Assembly (NCBI GenBank): GCA_004794785.1
Contig: SJOL01006480.1
Location: 553,791-617,790 of the forward strand
Source: Opisthorchis felineus
Lineage: Eukaryota > Platyhelminthes > Trematoda > Opisthorchiida > Opisthorchiidae
Direction of reading: 5' to 3'
Length of the DNA: 64,000 bases
Under the pieces are notes generated by a model. The model did no database searches and was not told where the DNA came from. It worked only from the letters and a program-made list of their open reading frames with translations. Every line of letters starts with the position of its first letter. Position 1 is the stretch's first letter. Positions 23,140 through 35,313 of the stretch are shown piece by piece. The position numbers and the translations under genes are program-made.

Positions 23140-25215
23140 GGGGCAGTATGTTTGCCGCACGAGGACTTGCATAACAAAGTGTCTAATAGTGCTTTGAACT
23201 GGGTTCTAGAAGGAGCGTGGACACCTGTCGGAGGAAGGTTATTCCACGCAGCTACTACACGAAATGAGAAAACATTTTGCCTAATGAAAGTGTTCGCTCT
23301 GAGCTTGAAAATCTTCTTGCCACGTCCCCACTGTGTGTTTGCTGGTTCAACGGTGAAAACCCGTTGGCCAAACCTTGTTCAAACAGGGCATAAGTAAGAA
23401 TTAGGTCTCCTCGGAGGCGGCGATACTCGAGGGGAAAGAGGTCAAGCGCCGTGAGACGCATTTCGTAGTCCACGGATTTAAGGCCCGCAACCATTTTCGT
23501 AGCAGCTCGCTGGACACGCTCAGTGAGGGTCACGTCCTTCGTGCGCCCTGAGTAGACAACTTGGTTGGCGTATTCAAGAAGCGGTCTGACGTAGGCCCTA
23601 TAGAGTATTTGGAAGTCCGTGCGAGTAATACGGGAGAAGGTGCGCCGAATCATCCGTAGAACGGCGAATGCCTTTTGGGCCGATTTCTCATGGTGCATTG
23701 AGAAGGACATGTATGAAGAGAGCCAGATACCCAAATCCTTTTTGACATCTATCCTCGTGATGTCTTCTGGTCCATTCTCACCATGCACGACATAGGCGTT
23801 TGATGAGTCTCCTCCGAATGACATATGGACGCCCGTTTCGTCATTCAAAGGAAGGTGCCACGACCACTTCTTTGCAGCGTCTACGTCCATTTGGAGAGCA
23901 CTGGCATTGGAGCCCCAGGATTACAAGTCGTCCGCAAAAAGTAGACATGGACTTGCAAGAACATCTGGAAGGTCGTTGACGTATATCAGAAACAGCAGGG
24001 TCCCGAAACGGAGCCTTGAGGAACTCTAATGGAGACCGGCGCTGGAGAAGAGTAGGTTGAGCCTACTTCCACTCGGAATGTTCCGCCTGATAGGAACGCC
24101 TTGATCCAGAGTAGGATTTTCCCTTGAACCCCATAAGACTCGAGTTTGTGGAGCAACGGAACGTGTGGGACTCGATCGAATGCTTTTGAGAAGTCGAAAA
24201 ATATGGCATCCGATATGAGTCCCTCATCCTTGGCTTGGGTTAAGCTGTCCATAAATACGAGCATGATCGTCACGCAAGAACGGTCTTGGAGAAATCCGTG
24301 TTGAACTGGAGATATCAAGTTGTTGAATGTAAGGTGGTCTAGGATGGCTCGCTTTAGAATGCGTTCCATCACCTTGCGCGCCACGCTAGTGAGGCAACTA
24401 GGCCTGTAGCTGCCTGGCGATAGTCGGACACCAGTTTTGTATATTGACCTGACACTAGCTTCCTTCCGAGCAGAGGCAAGGTTGATGTCGGCGAGCGACT
24501 GACGAAACACCATTTATACATGATTGCCAGTGAAAACGAGGTTTCCTTCAGGATCCTTGGATGGACTTCGTCGGGCCCCAAAGCGCAGAACGGGCTGATC
24601 TTGTGCAAGAGTTGACGAATATCCTCCACCGTGAAGACCAAGTCGGTTAGAGGCTGTTCGTAGTTACGCCTTGACAAGACTGGATGTGACGAGGACGCTG
24701 GGGCTGAATATGGACCTGCATAGTGTTCCCTGTAGACTTCAGATACCACTATTGTGTCACTCGTGGGTGCCCCGTCCCGGATGGCTTGTTTTTGCGGCGA
24801 TGTCTCATGTATTTAAACGGCACATTTTTGTTTTTCCGGGCGAGGTCCAGAATGGTTGCTTGTTTTCGTACGTTCCATTGGCGGATTTCTGATTTACAGC
24901 GGTCCCGCATTTCACGAAAAGCCAGCTTATCTTCTGTGTCACCTGTGGTCAACTTTTTGAAAAAATAGTTGAGGCCTCTTTTCTAGAAGACGCCTAATCT
25001 TTTTAGGTATTTTGCGGCTCATCCGACTCCGTGCTGTTTTTTTTTGGGTGAACATCGCGTCAGCTGCGTGAACTTTCTGGACAATGGTTCTATGTAAGTC
25101 TTCCGCTGAAGCTAGTCCCAGTTTAACTTGTTCAAGTAAGATGCGCATTCCTGAGAAGTCTGCACGGCAGAAGTTTCGAATCCATGATTGAGGTTCGGGA
25201 TTTCGGGCTAAGTTT
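23140..25215 (-). pseudogene. CR1-clade LINE reverse transcriptase, decayed
   Basis: The minus strand covers most of the RT region of a CR1 element. The linker (RDRCKSEIRQWNVRKQ) is followed by GPDEVHPRILKE and SYRPSCLTSVARKVMERILK. Then come HGFLQDRSCVT, DFSKAFDRVPHVPLLHKLES and VPQGSVSGP (to about 23990). After a frameshift there is LIYVNDLPDVL and LFADDL, the catalytic FADD at about 23927-23938. A TAA follows one codon after FADDL (23921-23923). The C-terminal part reads [15 protein letters not shown] and [19 protein letters not shown] second frameshift near 23255 precedes the final segment ending about 23140. The 5' endonuclease is absent, so this is a truncated, dead copy. Confidence 0.85.
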
Positions 25216-26419
25216 TCCGGTTAAGTTACCTTCATTCAGTTCGAACTTACTCTCTTACTCCAAGATTCCACTGGATGGGCGAATCACCCTGCTGTGCTCC
25301 GTTAATTTTCCTCTGGCAAGTCTAGAAGATAAGCTTTGAGGCAATCCTATTAGCGACCTCAGTAACGGACTGAACTAAGCCCATGTAGCCAGATGGCGCA
25401 CTGCCAGGACTCTCATTGGGAAAGCCTTCTGAGTTGTCCGTAAAACTCTTTCTGGACTCGGGCGTCCCCAATCCAAAGGCCCTCTATGGTTTACTAGTGA
25501 GCTAAAAATGCTACTGAAGTGCTAATCACTGTTTCTGCCTAAGACGTTCTGGTTCCAGTGAAGACCACTCGCGCCATTAATCCCACAAAAATACCTGCAT
25601 TATCCCCGAAAACAGCAGCGGGAGGAGTTCGGGGGCGGCCTGACTGTCTTGGCGACTCCATTTAAAGTGCGTTTATATGGTTACACAAAAAGCATCCAAA
25701 CACTTTTACTGGGCGCACTTGCCAAATTCAGGGGACGATTCTGCAATGTTGCGGTCCTAGGTTCACAGTATGTCCTGGTTTTCGTTTGTGAGAGTTTGGC
25801 ACTGCCTGATTATTCTACCGCCTCCGCTGGATCAATTGATTTCTTGCAGAGTGGACGTAATCTGCAGTTACTTGAAGACTTAGGTCACCACTGCGCACCG
25901 GACCATGAAACTCACACTGCACTGCCAGTTTGGGAACCCCTATGTTGGTCTTCGGACTGCTGTTCCGCCCACCACAGTATATAGGAAGACGCAACCCTTT
26001 ATAAAGACAAAGCGAGACTTCCAAGCCTACATTTTCATAGGTACAACCGAATTCTGTACAAGGTCAAAAGAGACTTTTCGTGGTCAGGTGAGAGGATGTG
26101 GGCTAAAATTCTGGTTGCTGATTGGCCTACTATTTGACCAGTGGTCCGTAGCCGTTTCGAGACACGACCATCCAGTTGACGATGTTCGGCTGTTTCGGAC
26201 AACACTCCTCCGGAAACCTTCTTGATCATGCTGTGCGTCTAACTGCTGCTTTGGGTTGACTTGTGATGCTTAAGGGACTTCTGTGGCTCGGAGGGCCCTT
26301 GGACAGAGAGGATGTTGATCTGAGATCATGTGCAAATGGTTGTAACGTCTACTTCGGATGCACGTGAAGGTTGTCCGGTAATAATTTTGACGTTAGAACC
26401 CCGGTGGTTTCATTGCAGG
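25216..26419. other. No gene recognised
   Basis: No domain or RNA seen. The open frames at 25650-26230 overlap on both strands and show no motifs. This region separates two minus-strand LINE fragments. Confidence 0.35.
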
Positions 26420-27790
26420 GGCACAATCTATCGTTTGCTATTGATTCTTGTGGTCCACGCGTCTCTTGAGATTCAGGGATATACCGCACTGGTGCCATAG
26501 GTGTCTCAAATTAGCAAACGCGCTTTGCAGACTGGTGCATTGACCTCACCTATCACACTACAAACGGAACCAGTACAACTTCCGGGGTACGCTGCACAAC
26601 TTCCAGCGCTTCTCCCAGGATTGTAGATGGCGTATCCAATGGCCAAGAGCAAGACCATGCACTTTGTGATTTCAGAGTGCATGCCAAATGTCAGTTCACC
26701 CAATAATGCTTGCGCTCTCTTCTCTCCTTCGTCAGCAGCTATTTGAACGCCAGGGTTTTGAATACCTTGCAGCGTTCCTTTCATTATCTCGTCGACCATG
26801 AAATTAAATAGGAATGGAGAGAGTGGGCACCCCTGGCGGACAACGCTTTGTGTGTGGAACCTTTTGGAGAGCTCCCCGTATACTCTCACACGCCCGAAGT
26901 TTTGACAATACAACGGCCTTAATATGTCCTTGATGGGCTAGCGTGTTATAGAGTACAGACCAGTCAACTGAGTCGAGTGCACCTTAGAAATCCAGGAATA
27001 ATAAACTTGTGGGTCGTTTGTACGTATGGCGTTCTTTCGCCTGGCTGAGTGTGAAGATTTGGTCAACGCAACCTCTACCAGGCCGGAATCCCGCTTGCTC
27101 TTGAGTCAGTGTTTCACAAGCCACCATAAAGCGATGAAGCACAAGTGACTCCAAGAGTCTCGTTTCGACCGGGGTCAAGCTGATCTCCCTGTGGTTACAA
27201 CACACTACGGGCCTCTTTTTGAGGATGGGCACTATCGCCGATTCTCCCCAGTTGCCTTGTTTCCCAAATGTAGACAAACAGGTCAGGCATACCCTGACTG
27301 TGGAATTCACCGCCATCCATGAACAATGTAGGTGGGAGGCCATCCGGACCAGGAGCTCGGTGGTGATTAGGGGAACATATGCAGTCATAAACCTCCAAAG
27401 ACGTAGGAGGTTCCGCGTTCACCGTCCAGGGTTCTATGCCAACTGTGGGCTCCAGAGGAGTGGCAGCTTATGGCCTCGGATAACTATTGTTCGAAGTATT
27501 CGGCCCAACGGTCGAGGCGTTCTTCATTCGAGATGGTCTCTGCATTCTGATCCTTGACGGTTTCGCTCACAGATGGTTTTCGGGGACCGGTCGCACGGGT
27601 TAGCTGAAATAATCTTGGGGAATTACCGGCTTTCTGGGCCACTTCCATTTCTTTGGATTTCCGAGTCCATCGAAGTTCACGTTCGGCGCGCACGCTCACT
27701 TTCACTTGATGTCTGATAATTTGTTGGTCCAAATTACGGTTTGAGGAGGGCGGCGTTGGTGGAACGATCCCCGAAAAGGCTGGCCTCTAA
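26420..27790 (-). pseudogene. RTE LINE fragment (RTE-3), catalytic box deleted
   Basis: Minus-strand order: ERLDRWAEYFEQ (linker), HRAPGPDGLPP, AIVPILKK, then QEQAGFRPGRGCVDQIFTL. Next are RPTSLLFLDF, VYGELSKRFHTQS, VRQGCPLSPFLFNFMVD and FANLRHLWHQC. The pieces are spread over different frames. Between FNFMVD and the following helix the segment that should carry YADD is missing, so activity is lost independently of the frameshifts. No endonuclease and no 3' tail are visible. It lies head-to-head with the plus-strand RTE-2. Confidence 0.8.
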
Positions 27791-27834
27791 ATTCATTCAA
27801 AGAAACGTCTTTTAGGACGACGGGTTGACAACTT

Positions 27835-29025
27835 TGAAGGACAGTTCAGCTGAGCCCCATCAGCTCACCTGGAATGACTAAATGAATTCGAGTCGGACGT
27901 CGAACTCAGTCCGTCGTCGTCGATGGAAGTCCAGTCTGCAATCTCATTGGTTCAGCGCAACAAAACACCTTGTCCAGATGGTTTTGACCCTGCGCTCTTC
28001 AAAGAAGCTGGCGAGTCCGTTGTGGCCAACCTAACGACCCTACTAGAAAATGACTGGAATGAAGAAAAAATTCCAACAGAACAGAGCGTCCCGACGGTGA
28101 TTCTTAGCTTCCAAAGGGGTATAAGGACGTGCGAAAACCACTGGGGAATCAGCTTAATGGCTACAGCTTCATACGAAGGTTGGTACAGCATCGGGAGAGT
28201 CCGATTTGCAAGAATGATGCTGTGTTTCACCCTGACCGGGTTTGAATCGGTCATATGTTCACCTTTCCGTAAATTTTGGTACTGCGTCACAACTTCCAAC
28301 GATCATCACTGACCTCATCATCATCTCAGCCTCAGATCTGCTTTTGACTCCGTTGATCATCAGAGACTGTAGCAGTGCCTAGCAATGAAGGATGCCTACT
28401 CCCGTGTACGCGTACGCAAATTCTCTCCTGAGTTCACCTCATCCAGTGGCGTCAGGCAAGGATGTTCTCTATCACCTCTTCTCCTCAACTTCCTAATCGA
28501 TATGCTGCTTCGACCTTTACCTGCCTCGGGGATAGAAATACAACTGGGGCGTTAGGTCACGAACGTTGAATACACTGTCGATATTCCTTTTCTTGGGTCA
28601 GGCTCTTTTGAAATGCAGTCTATTTTAAATAACCTAAATAATTCTGCTGCACATTTCGGTATGCTACTGCAAGACTGGGTGGGATCAAACCCAAACTTTA
28701 TGCTTGTAGATGAACCGGTCGATGTGGTAGATGAGTTGTTCTACCTATGCAGCTGAATACTTTCCGGCGGACTGGCGAAAGACGGAATTACTTCCAGAAT
28801 CTGGAAAGTTCTTGCTGTGTTTGCTAACCTCCGACATCTGTGGCGCTAACCTAACATCACCTTGACTGTCAAGGGTAGAGTGTACAATGCAGTGGTCCGA
28901 TTGGTCCGACTACGTGGATCAGAAGCGTTGCCGCTACGTGTGGAAGACCTTCAACGGCTCTCTTTGTTTGACTGTAGGTTCCTCTGAAGCATTGTGAGAG
29001 TCTGATGGGAACACCGGATCAGTAG
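27835..29025 (+). pseudogene. RTE LINE fragment (RTE-2), left part
   Basis: The plus frame includes LVQRNKTPCPDGFDPALFKE, NHWGISLM, SGVRQGCSLSPLLLNFLID (about 28445-28505), EYTVDI where YADDI is expected (catalytic box damaged) and ILNNLNNSAAHFGM (nearly identical to RTE-1). It continues with DWVGSNPNFMLV, FANLRHLW and KGRVYNAVVR, and is cut at 29025 by the Gypsy-2 LTR. The expected continuation is found at 33122. Deletions and several stops are present. Confidence 0.8.
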
Positions 29026-29200
29026 TGAGACGTTTAGAATATGTCCCTTGAACGAGTTGGAAGAGGGTCCGAGTTATCGAAGATAACGTTTTATTTGTCT
29101 AAGAAAAAGCATGGACAAGCTGAAATGTACATATAAAGATTCAATACGAGTATATAGGGTATAACATATGTGCTGACGTGGGGGATGATGTACTGAGTCA
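29026..29200 (-). repeat. Gypsy-2 3' LTR (element on minus strand)
   Basis: Matches 32652 to about 32827. Shared blocks are TGAGACGTTTAGAAT.TGTC, GAACGAGTT.GAAGAG, AACGTTTTA, TGAAATGTACATA/TGCATA, CAAAGATTCAATACGAGTAT and GAGTCA-like ends. It begins TGAGACG and ends GAGTCA on the plus strand. A pyrimidine tract at 29203-29214 is the complement of the expected polypurine tract. Confidence 0.75.
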
Positions 29201-31660
29201 GGCTTCTCTGTTTCTCAACCTGTAAGGATGAACACGTCGCTGTTCTAGAATTTCAGCATAACTCGGTTGGTCTTCGGAGGACTGTACAGAAGAGGGTTCA
29301 GATGCTTGAGGATTATCAGACTGACGTTCGGTTGTTTCGGTCCTATCTGAGTGTTCGACGTATCTGTTGTGTTCAGATAGATTGACAACATCGTCAGTTG
29401 TATGCTAAATCGCTGGGGCTAGACGGCGAAGGGACACGGTTTTGACTGTTCCGTCTCGATGAACAATGTGTGCATAGTGTGGGTTGCAGTTCAGAAGGTT
29501 GAATCCTACTACTAGCGGTTGACACTTGGATGACCTATCAATTCACTGCATCAGGAGTTGACCAGGGGTGGTCAACCAAGATGGTAACGAGATTCCAAAG
29601 TTTGAGCGAAGTACGTATTGAAACAAACGTTTGTGTGGAGTACAGCTAGTGGCCGTACATAGCAGTGGTCGGAGGCTGTGTAGAGCATCAGGAAGTACCG
29701 ATTCCCAATGAGAAGGCGGTAGATTGTGAGATTTCATGTCAAGCTTATTAGTTTTCCAGAGGGTACCTGACGGTTACACTGTGGATTATAAGCTGATGTA
29801 TGACTCATAACAACACCCTTCTCCAGAAGAAAGCTATTGATCTCAGACGAAATGAACGATGAGCCTCTGTCGGAATGGATATAGGCTGGCATTCCGAACA
29901 AACGGAAGATTTGTGTGAGACGGTCAATCACAGTTGCTGAGGTTATATCCGCACACGCAAATGCAAATGGGAACCCAGGGAGCCCGTCAATTATCGCGAA
30001 AATGTAGCGGTTGCGTGTATTAGATGGCAGGGGACCCTCAAAATACAAACTCAGGCGCTCAAAAGGTTGTGTTGCTTTAATGAGTCTACCAAAGGATTTC
30101 CAGAATCTTAGCTTCAGTTCGGCACGCACGTTGCAGGAGGAAATAACGCACTTGACATCGTTGACGGAGTGGAGGAGATTGTCGCAACGCACAAAGTGAA
30201 ACATACGGGTAATTCCTGGATGGCAGAGTGAGTTATGGAGCTCTCTAAGTTGATTGTTGCTCTCCATGGAAGCACATACGTTGCGCGACAGTGTCGGTGA
30301 CATGATTGTCCTTGCCAGGTCGGTAGATGATATCATACTTGTACTCGGATAACTCAATCCTCTAGCATCGTATTTTGTCATTTTTCACTTTACCCTTCTG
30401 TCCTCCGCCGTACATGAGCGTGACTGAACGCTGATCGGTGATCAGTTTGAACGGTCTTCCGAGTAGATAGTGTCGCCATTTCCTGATAGATTCAACGATA
30501 GCGCACGCCTCCTTCTCGATGGCAGCATGATTCTCGCTCGAATTGAGTGTCCTCTAGAAAAAGGCCACCGGTCGGTGGCCTTGGCTGAGGGATGCGGCTA
30601 TAGCCACATCGGAGGCATCCGTTTCAACAACCAGAGGCTCAATCTATTGTAATTAGCGTAACATTTTCTAGTTCGTTTTTTAGGTTCTCGAAGGCTAATT
30701 AGGCGTCGACAGGTAGAGGGAATGTTTTATCCTTTATCAGTTTGTTAATTTTGTTGGAAAACGAAGATATTCAATAGGCATATGCGAACATACCGATGGC
30801 GCGTTGCTTTCCCGTGGCAGTACACGGAGGAGGTAACTGACGGATGGGTTCCATGCGTTCAGGTTCGGGCCTTATGACACCTTTTGAAACCCCATAACCT
30901 AGGAGGCAGATAACTTTTGAAGCAGTGACGGTTTTGTTGTCATTGGGCGTGATTTCATACTTCCTCGTAGCCTGTAGAAACGATTGGAGATTGAGGTCGT
31001 GTTCCTCTTGGGTATTGCCTCAGATAGTCACATTGTCTATGTAGGCACACGAGCTTTTCATCTTTTCGAACTTAATGATATTGTTAATAGTTTGCTGAAA
31101 ACATGCTACACCGTTTGTGACACTGAAGGGTATGCGACGAAACTGAAACAGGCCACCACAGGCTTCGGATGCGGAGATGGGGACTTGGTGGTAAGCAGAC
31201 AAGAGGTCTAATGTACTGTCGACTTCGTAGTGCCAAACTTCCTCAATCATTTTGTCCAGGCGTGGCAGAGGGTAAGCCTCCAGATATGTGAACCGGTTGA
31301 TAGCTTGGCTGTAGTTAACAACCATCCGGCGTTTGTGATTAACACTCTTGGCAACCAAAACCTGCGCTCTTCAGGGAGACGTTGATGGCTCGATGATGCC
31401 TTCTTGTAATAAGTGGTCAAATTCGACGCGAATGAATACATCATTTGGATGATGCCGTCTTGACTTGGTGGCAACAGGCATGCAATCTGGTGATAAGTTG
31501 GCGAAAAGTGATAGTGATTGAACGTTTACTGCCGTTAGGCCGCAGATGGTGAACGCATCACAATCCCCGCCGAATGAAATTTCTGTCTTGCAGTGTAGAC
31601 CTAGGAAATCGTGCCCGAGTAGAACGTCGGTGCAGAGGTTTGTCACTACAAAGAGCTTCA
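29201..31660 (-). pseudogene. Gypsy-2 pol: protease end, RT, RNase H, integrase
   Basis: Read on the minus strand. The RT begins with LGHDFLGLHCK (about 31600) and includes TYLEAYPLPRLDKMIEEV and LLSAYHQVP. Its catalytic box is AYIDNV (about 31030-31043), where relatives have YIDD. An RNase H region with a decayed ITDQRSV stretch (about 30440) follows. The integrase has RELHNSLCHPGITRMFHFVR (zinc-binding start) and FEGPLPSNTRNRYIFAIIDG, whose first core aspartate is Y. It then has IHSDRGSSFISSEI (second core D kept) and YNPQCNRQV. The tail ends about 29205 with YAEILEQRR. Many frameshifts make it inactive. Confidence 0.8.
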
Positions 31661-31662
31661 GT

Positions 31663-32645
31663 TCATTGTACGATGTACCTCTGTATCGGATAGAAACAGA
31701 AGTGTAACCAGTCGACCGACAGGATAGTGATTGTGACGACTGAGAAATTTGAGTAAAATTTCCAATTATATAATTTCACGACGTTAGAATTAATCAAAGT
31801 ACAAGAACTTCCTGTATTTACTAGAGCACGGAGAGCGGTGCCATTGACTTCGACAGTTGTGATGGCACGTGGCAGACAGGTAGCTGCTTCTGCAACGAAT
31901 AAAGACGACAAATTGGGCTTCACTGTACAATTTGTATGGAACTTGGTGGTATTGTTTGAACGGCACACGCGGCGGAAGTGACCGCGTTTACCGCAGAGAT
32001 TATAATCGGCTTCTCGAGCGGCGCGCTTTGAACGAGGATGTCTGTCATAACCACAGAAATAACATGTTTGGACGGATTTTACAGAAAGTGGTTGGATCGA
32101 CACGTAGTTCGGGACTCTGTGAAATGGGCGGAATCGTAGAGTAGGATACAGGTTCGTTAGTAACATATGATTCCGACTGTTTGTGAGCCAACTCGATGGA
32201 TTTAGCAAGTTGATACGCTTGGTCCGGACGGATGAGGACGCCAGGCCGTTAATTATAGCACCATGCACACATTTGTCTTGATATTCAGTTGCAGATACTA
32301 ATTAAAACTCACAGTCGTTGGCTAATGATTTCAGTTTTCAATATCCTGTCCGTTCTCTTGCTTGTAGTTCTGTAGCAGGTGCTTGCACATATGACGTTTT
32401 TTTGGGTGGGCATACAATTTTCGTAACGTGTCGATCGCAGATTCGTAGTCGGTGTAATCAGCAATGTGATTGTATACCAGCGGATCCGAAAAGTGGATGA
32501 GAGTTTCAAGTTTGTTGGGTTTAGAAGATTCGACAGTTTTCAGATAGGTGTCAAAGGTACGAAACCAGTGATTCCAGCGTTTTGCTGCGTCTGTGGCGTC
32601 GAAGAACCGAGGTCTTAGCTGCAGATCCATTGTGTTCTTAGACAA
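31663..32645 (-). pseudogene. Gypsy-2 gag and protease
   Basis: Gag starts near the ATG at about 32629 (MDLQLRPRFFD). It shows the capsid-like 'W..W..TF..YL' region (RWNHWFRTFDTYLKTV) and LVYNHIADY. Nucleocapsid follows with two zinc-knuckle-like motifs: CYFCGYDRH... (decayed) and CGKRGHFRRVC (about 31970-32000). The aspartic protease site is at about 31815 as ALVNTGSSCTLI, where the family has DTGS; the catalytic D is N. Gag-protease-pol order is standard Ty3/Gypsy. Only about 20 nt separate the LTR edge from the gag ATG, so no primer-binding site could be assigned. Confidence 0.75.
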
Positions 32646-32651
32646 GTAAAT

Positions 32652-32827
32652 TGAGACGTTTAGAATGTGTCCGAGAACGAGTTAGAAGAGAGTCAGAGTT
32701 ATTGAGGATGAATAACGTTTTACTGGAATGTTTTAACTGAAATGTGCATACAAAGATTCAATACAAGTATATGGGATGATTATAATAATAAGCAGACAAC
32801 ACTCATGACAAGAAGTGCCTGAGTAAA
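32652..32827 (-). repeat. Gypsy-2 5' LTR (element on minus strand)
   Basis: Partner of 29026-29200. Its outer edge runs almost directly into the 3' end of a tRNA-derived SINE that also lies on the minus strand. Confidence 0.7.
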
Positions 32828-32829
32828 AT

Positions 32830-33008
32830 CGTTCAGCTGTAAAATCCTTTCGGTACTTAGCTGCCATGCCTCCCGAAGGAATCGCGAAGGCTGAGATACT
32901 GTCAGGTTGCCCTAGCCTAGATAGAAGTCGAGATGCAGAGGTCAGGTTCGAACCACAGACCTTCCCGTTAGTAAATTCGCGCTCTAATCACTGAGCCATC
33001 TCGCCCCC
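32830..33008 (-). mobile_element. tRNA-derived SINE, copy a
   Basis: The minus strand starts GGCGAGATGGCTCAGTGATT (A-box region, plus 32987-33005) with the B-box GGTTCGAACC at 32945-32954. The family body follows (TCGACTT, CTAGGCT, GGGCAACCTG, CTTCGGG, GGCATGGCAGCTA) and it ends with TTACAGCTGAAC. RNA polymerase III promoter boxes and the shared body define a SINE family with at least six members in this window. Confidence 0.85.
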
Positions 33009-33059
33009 CCAAAGCCTAAGTTCGTCGGCAGGTGGTTTCTGGGAAAGTTCACTCCCTCG

Positions 33060-33121
33060 ATCATCATCATCATCATCGACAGCATGACATCAGTGTTCAG
33101 CACTGATGCTTCGCTGCTTCT
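33060..33121 (+). repeat. Hairpin-bearing short repeat next to CAT microsatellite
   Basis: (ATC)n is followed by AGCATGACATCAGTG-TTCAG-CACTGATGCTTCGCT. The arms CATCAGTG (33088-33095) and CACTGATG (33101-33108) form a perfect 8-bp hairpin. The same unit, inverted, is at about 57691-57726. Confidence 0.65.
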
Positions 33122-33620
33122 CCGTCGCTAGATCAGCTGGTCACACTCCACAAGTTACGCTGGTTAGGCCATGCCCTTCGTATGCCAGAGGACCATTTGC
33201 CTCGTGGAGCTCCTTCGCCCAGTCTCGTGACGGATGGAGACGACCCAGGGGAGTTCAGTCCATAGCATTGTAACGAAGCATGAAAGCCTTCACCAGTCTC
33301 GTTGGTAAATATCGTCTTCCCGAATGGGGACCGCGGGACAAGACAACCCAATGGTTAGTGACCCTGACAGGTATGACTGTGTCACGCAGCCAATGGCGGT
33401 CTTGCATCAAGGCTGTCGCTTTTTCTGCATACCTCTCAATCCCTTCCATGTCGGACAATCATAGCCATTCGACGTCAATGAACTGATCGAACCATCGCCT
33501 CCGACGCATGGCTCTCATTCCCTTATTCTCCTTATCCTACGTGAACGAAGCTGTAGCAGTTGGGACTACTATATTTCTGCGCAAGGTTTGTTAGCTGAAA
33601 AACGGAACTGAACTGAACGG
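33122..33620 (+). pseudogene. RTE-2 LINE, right part and 3' tail
   Basis: The frame reads LDQLVTLHKLRWLGHALRMP, the region that should follow the RTE-2 fragment cut at 29025. Then come EWGPRDKTTQWLVTLTGM and SQWRSCIKAVAF. The 3' end is GCTGAAAAACGGAACTGAAC (about 33593-33615), a diverged form of the RTE-1 tail. A frameshift lies near 33270. Together with 27835-29025 it reconstructs one RTE copy split by Gypsy-2, the SINE and the hairpin repeat. Confidence 0.75.
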
Positions 33621-35313
33621 ATGCTGTCAGTTTCTGTTAAGATTGTATGACCGAGTGTTGGTGGTATAGGTAGCTCGGATGTTTGTGATAGTCCTATGTT
33701 CCCCTCCATGCCACATTTTTTCTTCATCGCTTTATTGAAATAAATTAACATAGTTGTACGACAACGAAGCACCAAGGTTCTCTCATGTTGTTGTTAATGA
33801 TGATGATACACTGAAACGGTTCACATCAACGAAAATCGTCGACGGATTTTGATCGACCTTATAAGGGAAAGTATTTGGATATCTTCAACATCGACCTCAG
33901 TCTACCCCTAGATAACCATTTACTGTGCATCCCATGGAAGAACGTTACAAACGAGCAACTCATCTGAGTCGCACAACAGCACATCAGTTTGCAAATGAAT
34001 GTTCAACTAAACATGTGCCTCTATTTTCTCCAGATCTACTCTACTGACTTTTCACGTCTTTGGGGCGACGGTCTCAGACAGGCTCACTGTGTAGAGCTTT
34101 TCCCTATCAACCGTTAAGCTAAAATTTTAATTCGAAAAACACTGAAGTGAACAATATCCGGATTGAATTCCAGGTTGAATTTTTTGTGTAATGAATATTT
34201 CACTGTTGCTGATCCTCCTACAACAAGTAAGTTGCTTGTTAGCTCTGACATGCTTTCACCATGTCCCTACTGACTGGACTCTCAACACGTTCCACACTTC
34301 CTGATTACTTAATAGCTTCTGACTGGATTCGCCCAGAATGGAGTTATTCGCCCTGTGTTCGGTCTGGAACCCCCATACAAAGGTAAACATACAGTTTGTC
34401 GAGTGCATTTTTGCTACTGAAAAGCTTCTCTACAGCGCTTGTGTAAAACATCTCAAGTGCGATGGGGCAAAAATTTGCGACACCCATCGTGTTTTTTACC
34501 CAACTTCTCACAGAGTGACTGGGTTTCAGGTGCTTTCAGTTTGCTCCTGATCACAAGGATCAGCGATTCCAGTCTGTCCTTGGCTTTTCGTCAGTTCTTG
34601 TATGGGTTCAGGTAGCTAGAAATTGCCCCAAACTTGATATTTCCTTCGTTTTGCATGGCGCGTGTGTACCGTTCGAGTACCTACGTGGTTCGGTAGGAAC
34701 CGTAAACCGTGCACCACGACACAATGGTTCCAGCTGTTCAAGTTTATTTTCTCCGACGATCCAGGAGTAGAAGATGAAAATAATAGCAGAGCCAGGGCTG
34801 AAAGAAGCAGAATACACCAGATTAGTATACTATTGGTGAACAGTGATCGACTGAATTCAGTACCTTGTCCGGTACTTTGTTAGTCGATCTTTTCGGTAGA
34901 TTCGGGTTGACGGTGATTACTTTGATGCAGGAGCAAGATACGTAATTGGGTCATGTCTTCAGGTGTTCCTAACAATGTGCGTGCCATATTACGGGGTCCC
35001 TTTTGGAAGATAGATAGGTGTCAACGAGACTGGGTTTTCTCGCGCCACCATGTTCTTGTCCGGTCGGTCAGCAGATGGTCGAGCGTAAAGAACGTTATGG
35101 AACAGACGGATCTCCGGTACACGAAGCAGAGGCGCTAACCGACGCAACCCACAGATCCAGACTAGTCTGAGGGTGGTGCACGACATTAGGCGTTCATCAC
35201 TACTGATCCTACAATCCAATCAAACAGGAGCGATGCTTGGATGACGTCGCTGGTCTAGCATGGAGGGTATTTGTTTACATTTGTCTCGCACTGACCACTC
35301 TTTTGACTTGTAG
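33621..35313. other. No gene recognised
   Basis: Upstream of the host gene. No exon can be defended. An open stretch at 34660-34880 contains a WFGRNRK segment but lacks clear splice borders. First exons of the syndecan-like gene could be hidden here or further upstream. Confidence 0.3.

Noticed and set aside
32945..33005. Possible tRNA gene (A-box and B-box present)
   Set aside because: The acceptor and anticodon stems do not form, and the sequence continues into the SINE body shared with five other copies; annotated as a SINE head.
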